From assembly GCA_032622095.1 (NCBI GenBank), contig CP136061.1, positions 25,362,991-25,426,990 of the forward strand: 64,000 nucleotides of DNA. The letters run 5' to 3'. Under the pieces are notes generated by a model. The model saw only the letters and a program-made list of their open reading frames with translations, did no database searches and was not told the origin of the DNA. A program made the translations under genes and the position numbers. The number at the start of each line of letters is the position of its first letter. Position 1 is the stretch's first letter. Source of the stretch: Siphonodentalium dalli. Taxonomy: Eukaryota > Mollusca > Scaphopoda > Gadilida > Siphonodentaliidae. Below, piece after piece: positions 62,396 to 64,000 of this stretch.

Positions 62396-63720
62396 CTATC
62401 GTAAATTCCTTTCTAGTAGAATATGTTTAACTCTGTTAATTGCATATAGAACTCTAGCCATTCTTGTTGCAAATGCAGCTGTGTGGTTATTGAAGGAAAA
62501 GTTTCCGTCTAGATGAATACCTAGGAATTTGAAGGACATTTCTTTGCAGTTGTTTCCTATTCTTTCAATTATTTGACCATTTATCTGTAGAGTATGTACG
62601 TGCATTTATTGTTTGCGCCTGTCGGTTGGAATACAATATATTTGGTTAACCCTTTACCCAACAAACCGGCCAAAACCGGCCAAATAAAGCTTCAACAGCC
62701 CAAAATATATTCGGTCTGTCTCAATAGAACCATACAAATATGGATATCATTGGAATCGGCTCATTGACCACATTGTGATAGTTACAGTTATGCCCTGTGC
62801 CAATGCATTCTCTTATATATGCGAGTCGACCATAGGTCGCCTCGCATATATAAGAGAATGCATTGGCCTAAAATAAATCTTTTTTTAACACTTTTTATCA
62901 TTTTTTCTTACATTCTGTAACAATTTTATAATTTTTAATGTGTTAAGCCAATGCATTCTCTTATATATGCGAGGCGACCTATGGTCGACTCGCATATATA
63001 AGAGAATGCATTGGCACAGGGCCGTTCTGTTGGGTAAAGGGTTAATGACAGTTTGTTTGCCTTGCACCGTTTGTTGAGTAATTCAAGTTGAGTATTTGTG
63101 AGCTTAAAAGTGTATCTAGATACAGTGGTATAATCTGAAATGATAGAAGGGATAGTAATGTACTCTGGTGCATGCCTTTCACATGGATAAGAAATAGTAA
63201 CGGGCCTAAGAAAATCCCTGTGGGGCACCAGTTATCGAAGTTTCACCTCAGACAACCGTTCACATCTACATATTGCGTTCTATCCTTTAAATAACTCTCG
63301 AACCAATGTTTTATATTGCATCGGAGTCCATCAAATTCAAGTTTAGTTATTAGTATATCGTGATTTATTGCATCGAATGCTTTTGGAAAGTCAATAAAAG
63401 TTGATAGTGTATACTCTTCTGATTTCTTGTCATTATTAATCACAATGTCGATAAGTCGGATTATAGTGTGGACTGTGGAATGACATTTGCGGAAGCCATA
63501 TTGTTCTTTATGTAACTTATCATGGAAAAATTCCAATAATAATACATACCACTTTTTCCGGGAGTTTTTAAATGTGGGGAGGATACAAATTGGACGATAA
63601 TTTTGATTCATATTACTTTCATTGAATTTCAACAGAATGATGACTCTAGCTCTCATCTCCTCTGGTACAATGCCTGCCTCTAATGACTTATTTATTATAT
63701 GACATAGTTATTGAAATTTC
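62396..63720 (-). mobile_element. LINE fragment D, interrupted by a MITE
   Basis: The minus strand reads INKSLEAGIVPEEMRARVII, NYRPICILPTFK, QYGFRKCHST and FIDFPKAFDAINHDIL (first catalytic Asp intact), up to 63243. GAPQG then runs into a frameshift, and the YADD region is lost. After the MITE (62646-63045) the thumb continues as KFLGIHLDGNFSF and ATRMARVLYAINRVKHI. It resembles fragment B in its C-terminal motifs. Confidence 0.9.
62646..63045. mobile_element. double-hairpin MITE inside LINE fragment D
   Basis: TTAACCCTTTACCCAACA to TGTTGGGTAAAGGGTTAA. The host LINE reads NKLS up to the element and continues in frame after it if one TTAA is kept. Both hairpins are intact (about 62799-62867 and 62947-63015). 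Confidence 0.95.
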
Positions 63721-64000
63721 ATCAATGTTTTTTCAATGGGGCTGCTTGTTATCTTTACTTCGTTTATTCTTCATTTTGTTAACAATATAACTAAATATAT
63801 ATGGTGGGCCGCATGCACATACCTCCAATTGAAGGCCAAGGTAGCTTGAAAAATACATGGGCACAAACTATGATAAGAGGGTCTTGTGAGAGGGCACTAC
63901 CATTTTCTTTTGCTTCATATGTCCGTTAGCAGTTTATGACATTTCACCAGATGGTCAACAATACCCGCTGCCAGCTGAATGTTAAAGTATGAGATCCTAG
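63721..64000. other. window edge, worn LINE 5' remains or unassigned
   Basis: The minus-strand frame before 63720 shows NIDEISITM, which may belong to the LINE. Beyond 63790 nothing is recognised. Confidence 0.3.

Overview
This is a eukaryotic window, most likely from an invertebrate animal and plausibly a mollusc or other lophotrochozoan. It is AT-rich by eye. One multi-exon gene has classic GT-AG introns of 1.3 to 9 kb, and the rest is mostly non-LTR retrotransposon fragments, MITEs, foldback elements and minisatellites. I see no bacterial operons, rRNA or CRISPR. The phylum is an inference; the sequence alone does not fix it.

The main gene is on the minus strand, from about 48.83 kb down to 17.05 kb. 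It is an arylacetamide deacetylase-like (HSL-type, alpha/beta-hydrolase fold 3) membrane esterase. I reassembled seven coding exons from splice sites and phase: 48829-48577, 47305-47196, 43369-43256, 36029-35912, 26927-26864, 24485-24364 and 17814-17051. All six junctions are phase-consistent. The joined protein has a membrane anchor split across exons 1 and 2, an HGGG oxyanion motif, a GDSTG nucleophile elbow, and the acid and histidine of the triad.

Left part (0-17 kb). A 163-bp minisatellite lies at 0.9-2.9 kb. A 2.4-kb foldback with a degenerate C2H2 zinc-finger exon in each arm follows at 3.1-5.5 kb. A long, frameshifted minus-strand coding relic of unknown function occupies 5.7-10 kb, and its 3' end is duplicated at 10.25-10.48 kb. 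A real-looking C2H2 zinc-finger exon sits at 11.29-11.71 kb on the minus strand.

Introns of the esterase gene (17.8-48.6 kb) hold three LINE fragments (two minus, one plus), a zinc-knuckle LINE tail, a 4.1-kb 23-bp satellite, other 23-, 50- and 68-bp arrays, GA-rich and TAGAA microsatellites, and several MITE and foldback families.

Right part (48.8-64 kb). A 4.74-kb near-perfect palindrome carries a 42-bp minisatellite running in opposite directions on either side of its centre. It is followed by tandem duplications, a terminal-inverted-repeat element with a possible MADF-domain relic, more MITEs, and a minus-strand LINE interrupted by a MITE.

The most notable system is a double-hairpin MITE family: five complete copies with TTAA ends, one truncated copy and one copy with other ends. 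Each carries two 69-nt palindromes that are reverse complements of each other. Target sites can be checked inside the window: removing one copy with one TTAA restores a LINE reading frame, and two other copies have unfilled paralogous sites. The same hairpin module occurs between at least two other types of end sequence.
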